A stretch of DNA of 58,312 nucleotides from an uncultured Mailhella sp. (GTDB taxonomy: Bacteria; Desulfobacterota; Desulfovibrionia; Desulfovibrionales; Desulfovibrionaceae), in contig NZ_CALUYL010000023.1 in the NCBI RefSeq assembly GCF_944324995.1, forward strand, positions 1 through 58,312. Reading direction: 5' to 3'. Made by a program: the position numbers and the translations under genes. Shown piece by piece: positions 47,736 through 57,180 of the stretch; position 1 is the stretch's first letter, and each line of letters starts with the position of its first letter. The notes beneath the pieces were generated by a model. The model made no database searches, was not told the DNA's origin, and saw only the letters and a list, made by a program, of their open reading frames with translations.

Positions 47736-48512
47736 ATGCCAAGCCCCGTTCCGGAATCAGCTCCGTACATTCCGAGCTGCTGCTCTCCGTCGGCGCGCTT
47801 CACGCGTTTTGCCGACTCCGCGAACGCCGGAGATCAGCCCGATACCGGACAGCTCTGGATCGTGCTCGGCGACATCCACGGTTGCATCCGCCGTGTCAGG
47901 GAAATCCCCGAACTGGAACAAGCGGCCGGAGTCATTCTCACCGGCGATCTGACCACGCTGGGAGGCGTTGCCGCCGCCCGCACGGTGATCGAGGCCTTTC
48001 AGGCCGTGCATCCCGTCATTCTTGCCCAGATAGGCAACATGGATCGCGCCGAGGTGAATGACTGGCTTGAGGCCAAGGGCATCAACCTGCACCGCAACGT
48101 GCGGGAACTGAGCCCGGACGTCGCCCTCCTCGGCGTGGGCGGCTCCACGTTCAGCCCCTTTGGAACGCCGTCGGAATTTCCAGAGGCACGTTTTTCGGAA
48201 TGGCTGGAGGATCTGGCCCGCCGCGCCGTCAGCTACAGAGAGCTGGTGCTCGTGGCCCACAATCCTCCGTACAACACGGTCTGTGACCGTATCGACGGCG
48301 GCCGTCACGTCGGCTCCACCGCCATACGGGATTTCATAGAGGAATATCAGCCCGCCGCCTGCCTGTGCGGGCATATCCACGAATCAGCAGGAATACAGCG
48401 CGTCGGACGCACCATTGTCGCCAATCCCGGCCCATTTTCCGCCGGGGGCTACGCCTTGCTTACGCTTGCACGCCCGGGCGTAAGGGTCGCACTCCGCAGA
48501 CTGGAGAGCTGA
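47736..48512 (+). CDS. Metallophosphoesterase (Icc-like)
   Basis: A 258-residue calcineurin-fold phosphoesterase. The metal motifs are in order: GDIHG (Asp46, His48), GDLTT (Asp71), GNMD (Asn101), VAHNPP and GHIHES. Its small size and the HNPP/HIHES pattern resemble Icc/YfcE-like enzymes; the substrate is unknown. The first 40 residues, with SCCS, precede the fold and may be partly untranslated if a later start is used. AAGGA lies ten bases before the ATG. RNase E/G begins 27 bases after the stop, so the two may be co-transcribed. Confidence 0.88.
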   Translation: MPSPVPESAPYIPSCCSPSARFTRFADSANAGDQPDTGQLWIVLGDIHGCIRRVREIPELEQAAGVILTGDLTTLGGVAAARTVIEAFQAVHPVILAQIGNMDRAEVNDWLEAKGINLHRNVRELSPDVALLGVGGSTFSPFGTPSEFPEARFSEWLEDLARRAVSYRELVLVAHNPPYNTVCDRIDGGRHVGSTAIRDFIEEYQPAACLCGHIHESAGIQRVGRTIVANPGPFSAGGYALLTLARPGVRVALRRLES

Positions 48513-48539
48513 CGCCGTATCACATTTTTTGAGGATCAC

Positions 48540-51500
48540 ATGAGTCAGAACCCCGTTCTTCCCGAAGAGAATAACGAAGAAATCAAAACCACAAAAACCC
48601 GCCGCACCAGAAAGGCCGCCGCTTCCGAAGAAAAGCCGGCCGCCGGAGAAAAAAAGACCGTCCGCCGCACCCGCAAGAGCACCGCTGCGGAAGAAACTGC
48701 TGCGGACGACGCCACGGAAGAGAAAAAGCCCCGTCGCCGCACGACGAAGAAGGCCGCCGCTTCCGAGGCGCAAAGCGAGGAAACAAGCGAAGCCAGGCCC
48801 GCCGCCCGCAAGAGCCGCACACGCAAGAGCGCCGCGGCCCGCAGCGCCGAGGCGGAAAAGAAGGCCGAGACGCCCGCCGAAGATGAGCAGATCATTCATC
48901 TCGGCTCCGCGCTCGTGCTCGACGACATGCTGCCCCCCTTCTCCGTGACGCCCGAAAGCGACGCGCCCGCCGCTCCGGAAAAAAAGCGCCGCACCAGAAA
49001 AAAACGCGCCGCGACCGCCGAATCGGCCAAGGCTACGGAAGCGGAAGTACCCGCCGAAGCACAGCCCGAAGCCAAGGCTTCCGACGCTCCGGTCTCGGAA
49101 AAGACGGCTGTCGAAGCTCCGTCTGTTGAAGCTCCGCTCACGGCCGCTCCGGCCGCCCAGGCTCAGGATGCGGAAAGCGCCGACGCTCCGGCCCGGGAAA
49201 ACGCCGCGGAAGACAACGCTGCCTCCGCTCTCCCCGAAAAGTCTGCCGAAGGCGCGCCCGAAAAGGCCGAGGCCAAAGAGCACGCCGCCGAAGAGTCCGC
49301 CGACAAGAAGCGCCGCTCCCGCCGCTCGCCGCGCAGAAGCGCCCGCAGCGCCGAGGCGGAAAAGAAGGCCGAGACGCCCGATGAAGACGAACAGATCATT
49401 CATTTGGGCTCCGCGCTCGTGCTCGACGACATGCTGCCCCCCTTCTCCATGACGCCCGAAAACGCCGACGCCGAAACCGTGGCAACCGAAGCCGAAGAGA
49501 AGGCCGAACGGGCTGAACACACCCGCCGGCAGCGCCGCAACCGCGCCGACAAGCCCCGCCGGAACGCCGAGCCCGAGAATGCCGACGACAACATCGGCAA
49601 CCGCGCCGACGAGCCCGTCGCAGCCGGACAGTCTCAGCCCGAATGGTTCGACGACGACATCGTGACCAACATTCTGCCCTATCCCGGGGAATTCTCCGAA
49701 GACGGACGTCCCTATTCCCGCTCGCGCCGCAACCGCAAGAACCGCGACGCCCAGCCGGCCTTCAACGGTTCGCCCTATCTGCCCGGCTCCTATCAGCAGG
49801 GCTTCTACGATCAGCCGCAGGCCATGACCTCCGACAACCCCTTCGGCAACCGCAAAAACCGCAAGAACCGCAACAATCGCCGCAATCAGCAGAACGTTCC
49901 CGTCATTCCGGACGACTTCGACTTCAACGCCGCCATGCTGAACGACAGCGTCCTCGGCGTGGCCCTCGGCCGCCGCGAGGAAGAATTCATTCCCGAAGAC
50001 GACGGTCCGCAGCCCGCCCTGCCCGGTCAGCCCGTGGCCCTGCCCCTTTCCTCCAGCGACATGGCCGAAGAGGATCTGGCCGCGCTCGACGCCGCCGTCA
50101 ACGGCAACCGCATCGACATGCCTCCCGCCTCGCAGAAGGAAGGCCGCCAGAACCGCAAGAACAAGAAGAATCAGAAAGACCTCCCCGCTCCCGCCGCCAG
50201 GAGCGAGAAAAAGCCCGAGAAAACCGAAACGGAAGAGACCGCGCATCCGCGCCGCGTGCTCTACGTGAGCGTCGTGCCCGACGAACAGGTGGAAGTCGTC
50301 ATCACCGAAGACGGTCAGGTCACCGAATACTTCGTGGAAATGGCCCATCAGGTGAAAATCCGCGGCAACATCTACAAGGGCGTCATCAACAACATCGACA
50401 CCAATCTGCAGGCCGCCTTCGTCAACTTCGGCAACGGCAAGAACGGCTTCCTCCAGATCGACGAAGTGCATCCGGAATACTATCTCGTGCCGCACGACGC
50501 CTCCCACGGCCCCAAGTATCCGCCCATCCAGAAGGTGCTGAAGGTCGGTCAGGAAGTGCTCGTGCAGGTGGTCAAGGAACCTTCCGGATCCAAGGGCGCG
50601 TTCCTCACCACCTGGATCTCCATTGCCGGACGCTTCCTCGTGCTCACTCCCGGTCAGGAACAGATCGGCGTTTCCCGCAAGGTGGAGGATCCCGAAGAGC
50701 GCGCGCGTCTCAAGGATCTGCTGAACGGCATTCAGCCCGGCGAAAACATGGGCGTCATCATCCGCACCGCGAGCGAAGGCGCAAGCAAGGCCAGCATTCA
50801 GCAGGATCTGCAGTACCTCAAGAAGCTCTGGAAGGACATCCAGAAAAAGGCTCCCACGGAAAAGTCGCCCTGCCTCATCTATCAGGAAGCCGACCTCGCC
50901 ACCCGCTCCGTGCGCGACTACCTCTCCGACGACATCGTGGAAATCTGGACGGACGACGAAGCCACCAAGGCCCGCGTGGAAGAAATCGCCGGACTCATCT
51001 TCCCGGATCGCGCCGGAGACATCGTGAAGCTGCACAAGGATCAGCGTCAGAGCCTGTGGGAACGCTTCAATCTGCTCAAGCAGCTCGAAACCGTGACCAG
51101 CCGCGAAGTGGTGCTGCCTTCCGGCGGACGCCTCGTCTTCGATCAGACCGAGGCCCTCATGGCCATCGACATCAACTCCGGCAAGACGCAGGGCAAGACC
51201 AACTTCGAGGCCATGGTGTTCCGCACCAACATGGAAGCCGCCGAAGCCATCGCCCGTCATCTGCGCCTGCGCGACATCGGCGGTCAGGTGGTCATCGACT
51301 TCATCGAAATGCGCGACAAGAACCACTGCCGCGAAGTGGAACGCACCCTGAGAAACGCCATGCGCAAGGACCGCGCCCGTCACGACGTGGGCCACATGAG
51401 TTCCTTCGGACTCCTGGAACTCGTGCGTCAGCGCACCGGCACCTCGGCCATTTCCATTTCCTGCGAGCCCTGCCCCTACTGTCACGGCACGGGCGTGCGC

Positions 51501-51728
51501 CGCAACATGGAATGGCAGTCGCTCCAGGCCCTGCGCGACCTGCAGAGCAAGCTGTGCCGCAGCCTCGACAGCGGCAAGAACAAGAAGAACGACAAGTCTT
51601 CCGAACCTTCCACCTTCATTTACGAAAGCGATACGGAACTCGCCCTGTACCTGCTCAACCGCAAGCGCGACCGCATAGCGGCCCTTGAGGAAAAATACGG
51701 GGTACACATAGAAATCCGGCTGAAGTAA
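48540..51728 (+). CDS. Ribonuclease E/G family protein with long repeated N-terminal arm
   Basis: A 1062-residue endoribonuclease for mRNA decay and rRNA processing. The catalytic half is C-terminal: an S1 domain near 600-650, Mg-binding Asp877 (MAIDINSGKTQG) and Asp920 (VVIDFIEM), 43 residues apart as in RNase E, and the zinc-link Cys975, Cys978 and Cys981. The first ~560 residues are low-complexity, rich in Lys/Arg/Glu/Ala and Arg-Asn, presumably disordered and RNA- or protein-binding. A 37-residue module ending EDEQIIHLGSALVLDDMLPP occurs twice (about 101-138 and 269-308). In enterics the disordered scaffold is at the other end. Confidence 0.94.
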   Translation: MSQNPVLPEENNEEIKTTKTRRTRKAAASEEKPAAGEKKTVRRTRKSTAAEETAADDATEEKKPRRRTTKKAAASEAQSEETSEARPAARKSRTRKSAAARSAEAEKKAETPAEDEQIIHLGSALVLDDMLPPFSVTPESDAPAAPEKKRRTRKKRAATAESAKATEAEVPAEAQPEAKASDAPVSEKTAVEAPSVEAPLTAAPAAQAQDAESADAPARENAAEDNAASALPEKSAEGAPEKAEAKEHAAEESADKKRRSRRSPRRSARSAEAEKKAETPDEDEQIIHLGSALVLDDMLPPFSMTPENADAETVATEAEEKAERAEHTRRQRRNRADKPRRNAEPENADDNIGNRADEPVAAGQSQPEWFDDDIVTNILPYPGEFSEDGRPYSRSRRNRKNRDAQPAFNGSPYLPGSYQQGFYDQPQAMTSDNPFGNRKNRKNRNNRRNQQNVPVIPDDFDFNAAMLNDSVLGVALGRREEEFIPEDDGPQPALPGQPVALPLSSSDMAEEDLAALDAAVNGNRIDMPPASQKEGRQNRKNKKNQKDLPAPAARSEKKPEKTETEETAHPRRVLYVSVVPDEQVEVVITEDGQVTEYFVEMAHQVKIRGNIYKGVINNIDTNLQAAFVNFGNGKNGFLQIDEVHPEYYLVPHDASHGPKYPPIQKVLKVGQEVLVQVVKEPSGSKGAFLTTWISIAGRFLVLTPGQEQIGVSRKVEDPEERARLKDLLNGIQPGENMGVIIRTASEGASKASIQQDLQYLKKLWKDIQKKAPTEKSPCLIYQEADLATRSVRDYLSDDIVEIWTDDEATKARVEEIAGLIFPDRAGDIVKLHKDQRQSLWERFNLLKQLETVTSREVVLPSGGRLVFDQTEALMAIDINSGKTQGKTNFEAMVFRTNMEAAEAIARHLRLRDIGGQVVIDFIEMRDKNHCREVERTLRNAMRKDRARHDVGHMSSFGLLELVRQRTGTSAISISCEPCPYCHGTGVRRNMEWQSLQALRDLQSKLCRSLDSGKNKKNDKSSEPSTFIYESDTELALYLLNRKRDRIAALEEKYGVHIEIRLK

Positions 51729-51732
51729 CAGC

Positions 51733-51769
51733 AAAGGCCCCGCCTCCTTTCGAGGTCGGGGCCTTTTTT
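51733..51769 (+). terminator. RNase E/G terminator
   Basis: AAAGGCCCCG-(14)-CGGGGCCTTTTTT. It lies directly before the next small gene, whose start is ten bases on. Confidence 0.88.
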
Positions 51770-51779
51770 CAGGATGCGC

Positions 51780-52286
51780 ATGCTGAAAAACATACTCATC
51801 GTCATCGTCATCGCCGTCTGCGCGCTCTACGTCTATCAGAAGCAGCAGACGGAAGTTCCCGTGCCCGCCTCCGCGTTCCGCAAGGTGGACGAATCCGCAC
51901 TTCAGAACCTGAAGGACAAACTTCCCGCCGTCATCTTTGAAAAGGACATTCAGCCCGTCATCACCCGCAACCGCAACGGCGGTCTCACGCGGGAGGAACT
52001 CGACAAATTCCTCGACAAGCTGGAAACCATAGGACAGGCGCTCGGCGACAAGGCCACCGACGCCGTGAACAAGGCCGGACACGCCATCGCGCCCGATCTC
52101 TTCCCCAGAAAAACGCTGGCGGAGCGCTCGGCGGACATAGCCAAATCGCTGGCCGGCGCCGCCGAGAAAGGCGCAAAGGCCGGTCTGCCCGTGCTTCAGG
52201 AAGCGGCAAAGGACGTGCTGAACGCCCTGGCCGCGGCGCTCTCCTTCCTTCTCGACAAGGCCGCCGATCTCATCGCGGGCGCATAG
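51780..52286 (+). CDS. Small membrane-anchored protein of unknown function
   Basis: A 168-residue protein: one N-terminal membrane helix (residues about 3-20, LKNILIVIVIAVCALYVY) followed by a periplasmic, helical, Ala/Lys/Asp-rich domain with no motif I recognise. A C-terminal AAALSFLLDKAADLIAGA helix is amphipathic and may touch the membrane. ATG 51780 has AGGA six bases upstream; ATG 51774 lies on that site. It starts just after the RNase E/G terminator, so it probably depends on read-through. Confidence 0.7.
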   Translation: MLKNILIVIVIAVCALYVYQKQQTEVPVPASAFRKVDESALQNLKDKLPAVIFEKDIQPVITRNRNGGLTREELDKFLDKLETIGQALGDKATDAVNKAGHAIAPDLFPRKTLAERSADIAKSLAGAAEKGAKAGLPVLQEAAKDVLNALAAALSFLLDKAADLIAGA

Positions 52287-52819
52287 CCGCGCCAGGATTC
52301 GCTCCGGAAGGCGCAGAGCCCGGCGCATCCGGGGCAGGAACGCCCGGTGCCGCAACTTCTGAAAGCGCGCCCTGCACGAAGGCGCGCAAGAAAAAACGCC
52401 TGCCCGGAACATGCCGTCCGGCAGGCGACAACCTGACGCGCAGGCAACGCGCCCTCACAGAAGCGCGCCCGCTGCTGCGCGTCTGCCGTTCACAGACGCA
52501 GTCGCGCCGCCCTCACGCGCAATTCTGCATCTTCTCACGCACAGTCTTGCGACGCACCTTTCCCGACACTGAATTCCACCGCCCCTGCGACACGCAGCAG
52601 AGACAAAAAAAGCCGCCGATCTTTCGATCCTGCGACTGAATTTGCGGCGTTCTGAAACGCCGGACTGCAAAAGCGTACTGTGGCTTTGCGTCGTCATGCC
52701 GAAGGCCGACGCGCCGAGCCGTTTTCCGCTTCCGCCCGATTCCCCAAGGAAGGCCGGCTCCTTCCGAAGCCGGCCTTCCTGTGAAAGGAATGATGAAAGA
52801 AATGCATGGGGACGTTGCC
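52287..52819. other. Intergenic region with the terminator of the MucR-type gene
   Basis: No gene is supported. At 52746-52780 AAGGAAGGCCGGCT pairs with AGCCGGCCTTCCT, about 40 bases past the stop of the leftward MucR-type gene; it is a probable terminator although the T-run is poor. The rest is G+C-rich. Confidence 0.5.
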
Positions 52820-53239
52820 CTACTTCGCCGCCGCTTCTCGAGCCATGGCGCGCTTTTCCCAAAGCTTCATGTCCTTCATCTTCTGACGACGGGCACGCTG
52901 CAGTTCCTTGCAGGTGAGAGGCGTTCCCTTCTTGAAGCCCCATTTCGCGCGATAGGAAGCGGCGTCAAGACCGTGGAGAATAAGATGCTTCTTGGTAATG
53001 ACCTTGAAGGTCTTGCCGCACTCAAGGCAGACGATGCTCTTTTCCTTGATGGAGCGCTTGGGATCAATGGCGGGAGCTTCCGCAGCGGGGCAGGCTTCCT
53101 CAGTCTCTTCACAGCAGTCGAGCTTCTTGAGCTTGCTTGCCAGCGAAGAAATCATTTCCGCCATTTCATCTTCGGACATGACACGGACGGACGCCTGTGC
53201 CTTGACCAGTTCTATAGCATGCTTGAGATAATCTTCCAT
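52820..53239 (-). CDS. MucR/Ros-family zinc-finger transcriptional regulator
   Basis: A 139-residue DNA-binding protein. The N-terminal part (EDYLKHAIELVKAQASVRVMS) is the usual oligomerisation helix; an acidic, Cys-containing linker (CCEETEEACP) follows. The prokaryotic zinc finger is Cys71, Cys74, His85 and His89 (CLECGKTFKVITKKHLILH). The conserved DAASYRAKWGF and GTPLTCKEL segments complete the Ros/MucR domain. Such proteins are silencers or regulators of surface and virulence genes. ATG 53239 has AAGGAGG; the frame is open upstream through the promoter but should not be translated. Confidence 0.9.
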   Translation of the reverse strand: MEDYLKHAIELVKAQASVRVMSEDEMAEMISSLASKLKKLDCCEETEEACPAAEAPAIDPKRSIKEKSIVCLECGKTFKVITKKHLILHGLDAASYRAKWGFKKGTPLTCKELQRARRQKMKDMKLWEKRAMAREAAAK

Positions 53240-53270
53240 CGGGGCCTCCTTATAAGAAAATAATATTTCA

Positions 53271-53299
53271 TATGTAAACGCAATCTCTCCGTCTGTCAA
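53271..53299 (-). promoter_or_regulatory. Promoter of the MucR-type gene
   Basis: Minus strand TTGACA (53299-53294), 17 bases, TACATA (53276-53271). Consensus -35; the A+T-rich start region ends at the AAGGAGG site. Confidence 0.6.
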
Positions 53300-53329
53300 A
53301 TGAAGCAAAGAAAAAAGCGAGGCTTGCAA

Positions 53330-54650
53330 AATAACAGAGCCGTGATTCCGCTTTGCCTAGTCCCGCAATGGAATGCGAGCTCCCACAGGCACCGATTTCA
53401 CAAATCTGTTCCAGAAAAAAAATGAGAAAAACGATGTCGGCATGAGGAATTCAGAGAAAAGGACGTCCGGCGCAAAGAGGCCTTCATGCAATGAAACGAT
53501 CAAGACCAAAACGCCCGTCGCTTTCCCGTTCGCCGCCTTCATTCTAAAAAGAATTCCTCTCTGCAAGAACGCGCACTTGTGCAGAACATGGCGAGTATAT
53601 TTCAGAACCGGGCTCCGTTGAAGCGCCGAGCGTACAGAACGAAGGCTCCTGTTGCGTTGCCGAAAACAGGCGCGTATGAATGCGCGCACCATCGGCGTCG
53701 GCCGAGTCCGCCGTCTTTGTCGGAAGCGATACGGTGAACTTATGTGAGAAAGAGTAAACTTATGTCCTGCACGCCTTCTGCCGCACGTTTTTCCCGCCGT
53801 ATGACACATTATACACAAAATTGAAAAACGTGTCTGAAAACGCCGCAGAACAGCTTTGCACGCGCTTTTATGCGTTCCGAAACGCCCCGTAAAAAGTACG
53901 TCTGATTTTTTTCAACGATTTTTCCGTCGCACATCGGGGCGTCGCGCTCCGCACATGAGTTCCGACGCGCCCCGTTCCGCACGAGGCCCCGCAGACACAT
54001 GTTCCCGACGATTCGCCACGTTCCGCAAAACGGCAAGAACTCCTGCTCCGCTTCCGCGCAGGCCGCCGCAAAAGACGCCGTCATTTTTCGCCGACACGCC
54101 CCCTCCGGCTCGCGGTTCCGGGCCGGACAAGACTCCCGTCAGCGCCGGGCAAACGCCCCAGCAAACGCGCAACGCGTCCGGCACGTCCACACCATCAGAC
54201 AACGGTTCGCCCTCCCCTCCTTCACGCCCTGAGCTTTTGTCGCCGTCAAACACACGCGTCGTGACCGCCTTCCTCACGCAGACGCCCGTTTCCACGCTGC
54301 CAAGCGCGTGTCGTGCTTCTTTCCCGGAGGCATGCGTTACACGCGTCACGGCGCATTTCGCCAGCAATAGACAGGAAAAAGCAACAGCGTTGCGCATTGC
54401 CGACCGCGGCTTCGCCTCCCCCCTCGGCTCTTCCGACGCCTGCCGTCAGTCGCAAGGCGCTCCGCGCCCGTTTCTTCGTGCCGCAACCAGCGCGCAGGAC
54501 GGCGTTTCCAGACTTTCCGCCCCTGCCGCGCCGCGCTTCCGATTCACGGGTCAGACGGCAAGACGCCCCGAGAGCATTCTCTGCGGCCAAGAAAGCGCTG
54601 TGCCGGCACGCAGCCGCTAAAAAAAGAGGGGGGAAATCCCCCTCAAATCA
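53330..54650. other. 1.3-kb stretch without a recognisable gene
   Basis: Open frames exist on both strands, but none has convincing composition, start signal or motif. Signals seen: a minus-strand promoter-like CAGACA-(17)-TATAAT at 53836-53808, then ACATAAGTT twice at 20-base spacing (53765-53757 and 53745-53737, minus strand). The segment 53840-54620 is G+C-rich and proline/arginine-coding in every frame. It may be decayed sequence. Confidence 0.45.
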
Positions 54651-55385
54651 CTAGGAACGGTGTTCCGGCAAAGGATAGCGCCCGCAGGTGAACTTTTCCC
54701 CTTCCGGGCAGTAGCCGAGTCTTTCGCATCGCGCGCCCGCGTGGCGGAACACCTCCGGCAGCACCTCGCGGCAGAGGCTCAGCATGGTCCGCGCCACGCC
54801 CCGGATCTCCCACTGGGCGCGGGTGCAGCAGCGATGTTCAAAGAAATTGAGCAGCGTGCGGCAGTTCATGGTCACCACGATGCTGGAGGCGGCCGCCTGC
54901 GGCAGCACGAAGCGCGCGTCCTCGCAGGAAGAGGAACCGCGGCCGTCCTCTTCAAGCATGGCCTTCAGGTCTCGATAGGCGCTGCCCACCTCCTCCATGA
55001 AGCTCAAAAAACGCGCCCGCGCCTTCGGATTGGCGGCAATGGCGGGCGGCATGACGTAATTCATGTCGGAAGCGTCCACATAACGCTGACTCTGCTGCGA
55101 ATAGCTCGCAATGCGATGGCGCACGAGCTGATGCGTCAGCGCGCGCGACACTCCCGAAAGCGCAAACGTAAAGCTCACGTGCTCAATGGGGCTGGCATGG
55201 CCGGAAGCCATGATGTTTTCCACAAAGGCGGCCTGCTTTTCGCGCGATATGTCCCCGGCCAGCAGATGCGGCCACATGTCCGCCACGTCGCCGGCGTGAT
55301 AGCACTGACGGAAGGCGGCATAAATAAGGGAAAGCGGCTCGGGCGTATGCGCCAGAAGCTCGACGCGGGCTTTGACTTCGGACAT
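54651..55385 (-). CDS. thyX: Flavin-dependent thymidylate synthase ThyX
   Basis: ThyX makes dTMP from dUMP using FAD, NADPH and methylene-THF. The 244-residue protein has the signature RHRIASYSQQSQR at 89-101 (RHRxxSxxxxSxR form), ASPIEHVSFTF before it, and a C-terminal NCRTLLNFFEHRCC...AQWEIR segment as in other ThyX proteins. GAGGA precedes ATG 55385; the 63 codons upstream in frame overlap ruvB and are not real. It follows ruvB by 83 bases in the same direction. Confidence 0.95.
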   Translation of the reverse strand: MSEVKARVELLAHTPEPLSLIYAAFRQCYHAGDVADMWPHLLAGDISREKQAAFVENIMASGHASPIEHVSFTFALSGVSRALTHQLVRHRIASYSQQSQRYVDASDMNYVMPPAIAANPKARARFLSFMEEVGSAYRDLKAMLEEDGRGSSSCEDARFVLPQAAASSIVVTMNCRTLLNFFEHRCCTRAQWEIRGVARTMLSLCREVLPEVFRHAGARCERLGYCPEGEKFTCGRYPLPEHRS

Positions 55386-55468
55386 GTTTTCCTCCTCGCC
55401 CGTCGGACGCGACGGACGGCGCTGACGCGCGCAAAACGCAAAATGTTCGGATGGAAGCGGCAGAGCGC

Positions 55469-56479
55469 CTACAGAAGGCTTCCCTGCGCGGTGCCCCCGT
55501 ACAGACGATGAAGATGACGATAGGCCTTGGGCGTGGCCACACGACCGCGGGGCGTACGGTTCAGGAATCCGCACTGAATGAGATAGGGCTCATAAATGTC
55601 CTCGATGGTGCGGATTTCCTCGGAACAGGCTACGGCCAGCGTCTTCACGCCCACGGGCCCGCCGTTGAAGTGGTCGATGAGCACGGTAAGAATTTTGCGG
55701 TCCATTTCATCGAGTCCGGCCTCGTCCACATCGAGGCGCACCAGCGCGGCCCGGGCCTGTTCGCCGTCCACCACGCCGTCTCCGTACACGGCGGCAAAAT
55801 CCCGCACCCGGCGCAAGAGCCGGTTGGCAATGCGCGGCGTGCCGCGGGAACGGCGTCCGATTTCCAGCGCGCCTTCCTCGGTCACCTGCACACCGAGAAT
55901 GCGCGCAGAACGCTGCACCACGCGGGCAAGTTCTTCCGGCGAATAAAATTCCAGACGGCTGATGATGCCGAAGCGATCCCGGAGCGGCGAAGAGAGCAGG
56001 CCGAGTCTGGTCGTGGCTCCCACCAGCGTAAAGGGTTCGATGTCGAGCTTCACCGTGCGCGCCGCAGGGCCCTGACCGATGATGAGATCCAGCGTGAAGT
56101 CTTCCATGGCCGGGTACAGCACTTCTTCCACGCTGATGGGCATGCGGTGGATTTCATCCACAAACAGGATATCGTGCCGGGAAAGATTGGTCAGAATGGC
56201 GGCCAGATCGCCGCTGCGCTCCAGCACCGGGCCGGACGTGGCCACAAGATTCACGCCGAGTTCCGCCGCCATGATGCGGGCAAGCGTGGTTTTGCCGAGT
56301 CCCGGATTGCCGTAGAACAGCACGTGGTCCATGGACTGACCGCGTTCCTTCGCCGCGTTCAGATACACGCGGAGATTGGCGCGCAGCTCTTCCTGACCTA
56401 TGAAGTCTTCCAGCCGCTGCGGACGGATATTTTCATCGGCGCTGTCCTGCGCCATGCTCTTGGGTACGAATTCTGCCAT
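55469..56479 (-). CDS. ruvB: Holliday junction branch-migration ATPase RuvB
   Basis: The AAA+ motor of the RuvABC resolvasome. The 336-residue protein has Walker A GNPGLGKT (58-65), Walker [11 protein letters not shown], sensor 1 [17 protein letters not shown], and the C-terminal winged helix [20 protein letters not shown]. Its ATG directly follows the ruvA stop, and the ribosome-binding site AGAGGAAAG is in the end of ruvA, so the two are translated together. Confidence 0.98.
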   Translation of the reverse strand: MAEFVPKSMAQDSADENIRPQRLEDFIGQEELRANLRVYLNAAKERGQSMDHVLFYGNPGLGKTTLARIMAAELGVNLVATSGPVLERSGDLAAILTNLSRHDILFVDEIHRMPISVEEVLYPAMEDFTLDLIIGQGPAARTVKLDIEPFTLVGATTRLGLLSSPLRDRFGIISRLEFYSPEELARVVQRSARILGVQVTEEGALEIGRRSRGTPRIANRLLRRVRDFAAVYGDGVVDGEQARAALVRLDVDEAGLDEMDRKILTVLIDHFNGGPVGVKTLAVACSEEIRTIEDIYEPYLIQCGFLNRTPRGRVATPKAYRHLHRLYGGTAQGSLL

Positions 56480-57085
56480 TTACTTCTTTCCTCTGGCCAG
56501 CGCCTTCAAGGCGGCGCGCAGCGCTTCGCCCACGTCAAGCTCCGGATCGCTCTCCAGCACCTTTCTGAGCACCTGCCCGGCCGTGTCTTCGTCATATCCC
56601 AGATTGGCCAGACCCGTCAGCGCGTCGCGATACACGGAAGGCCGCCCCGCCGCCGCGGCGGACAGGGAAACGGGAGTCTCGCCCTTCAGCTTATATTTCA
56701 ATTCCAGAAAAATCTGCTGCGCCGTTTTCTTGCCTATGCCCGAAACCTGCGTCAGGGCGGCGGCGTCATCGTCGGCCACGATACGGCGCAGATCGTCGGG
56801 GCGATAGCGCGAAAGTATGGCGAGAGCCGTGCGCGCTCCCACACGATTGATGCCGGTCAAGAGATTGAAGGTCTGCCGCTCGTCCCAGGAAGGAAAGCCG
56901 AACAGCTCCTGCGCGTCCTCGCGCACGATGAAGCTCGTATAAAAAGCCGCGGAGCCGCCCTGGGCAGGAAGCTGAGTCAGCGCATGTTCCGGCAGAAAAA
57001 TCTCGTAGCCGATGCCGCCGGCCGTTACCAGCACGCAGCCGTTCTCGGTGCGCTCCAGCACCCGCCCTTCCAGATAAGCAAGCAT
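56480..57085 (-). CDS. ruvA: Holliday junction DNA-binding protein RuvA
   Basis: RuvA tetramers hold the Holliday junction for RuvB. The 201-residue protein has the N-terminal OB fold (MLAYLEGRVLERTENGCVLV), two helix-hairpin-helix units (LLTGINRVGARTALAILS and LTQVSGIGKKTAQQIFLELK), a flexible linker and the RuvB-binding C-terminal helices. AGGAGG lies before the ATG. ruvC, often next to it, is not in this unit. Confidence 0.97.
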   Translation of the reverse strand: MLAYLEGRVLERTENGCVLVTAGGIGYEIFLPEHALTQLPAQGGSAAFYTSFIVREDAQELFGFPSWDERQTFNLLTGINRVGARTALAILSRYRPDDLRRIVADDDAAALTQVSGIGKKTAQQIFLELKYKLKGETPVSLSAAAAGRPSVYRDALTGLANLGYDEDTAGQVLRKVLESDPELDVGEALRAALKALARGKK

Positions 57086-57180
57086 CCGTCCTCCTACAGA
57101 CTTGTAACGTCATGAAATATTTACTTTATCTAAACAATCAGACTACGTTATTATACAAAAAAACGCAAGACAGACATTTT
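57086..57180 (-). promoter_or_regulatory. ruvA-ruvB-thyX promoter region
   Basis: An A+T-rich patch upstream of ruvA with an extended -10, TGTATAAT, at 57157-57150 on the minus strand and no good -35. The leader would be about 60 bases. Confidence 0.5.

Noticed and set aside
53357-53818. A leftward open frame of 153 codons upstream of the MucR-type gene
   Set aside because: Basic, low-quality composition, no ribosome-binding site, and it begins within the promoter-like TATAAT; it is probably chance.
53857-54620. A long rightward open frame of about 250 codons in the 53-54.6 kb gap
   Set aside because: Its Pro/Arg/Ser-rich translation has no domain-like pattern, and comparable frames exist on the other strand; high G+C makes such chance frames common.
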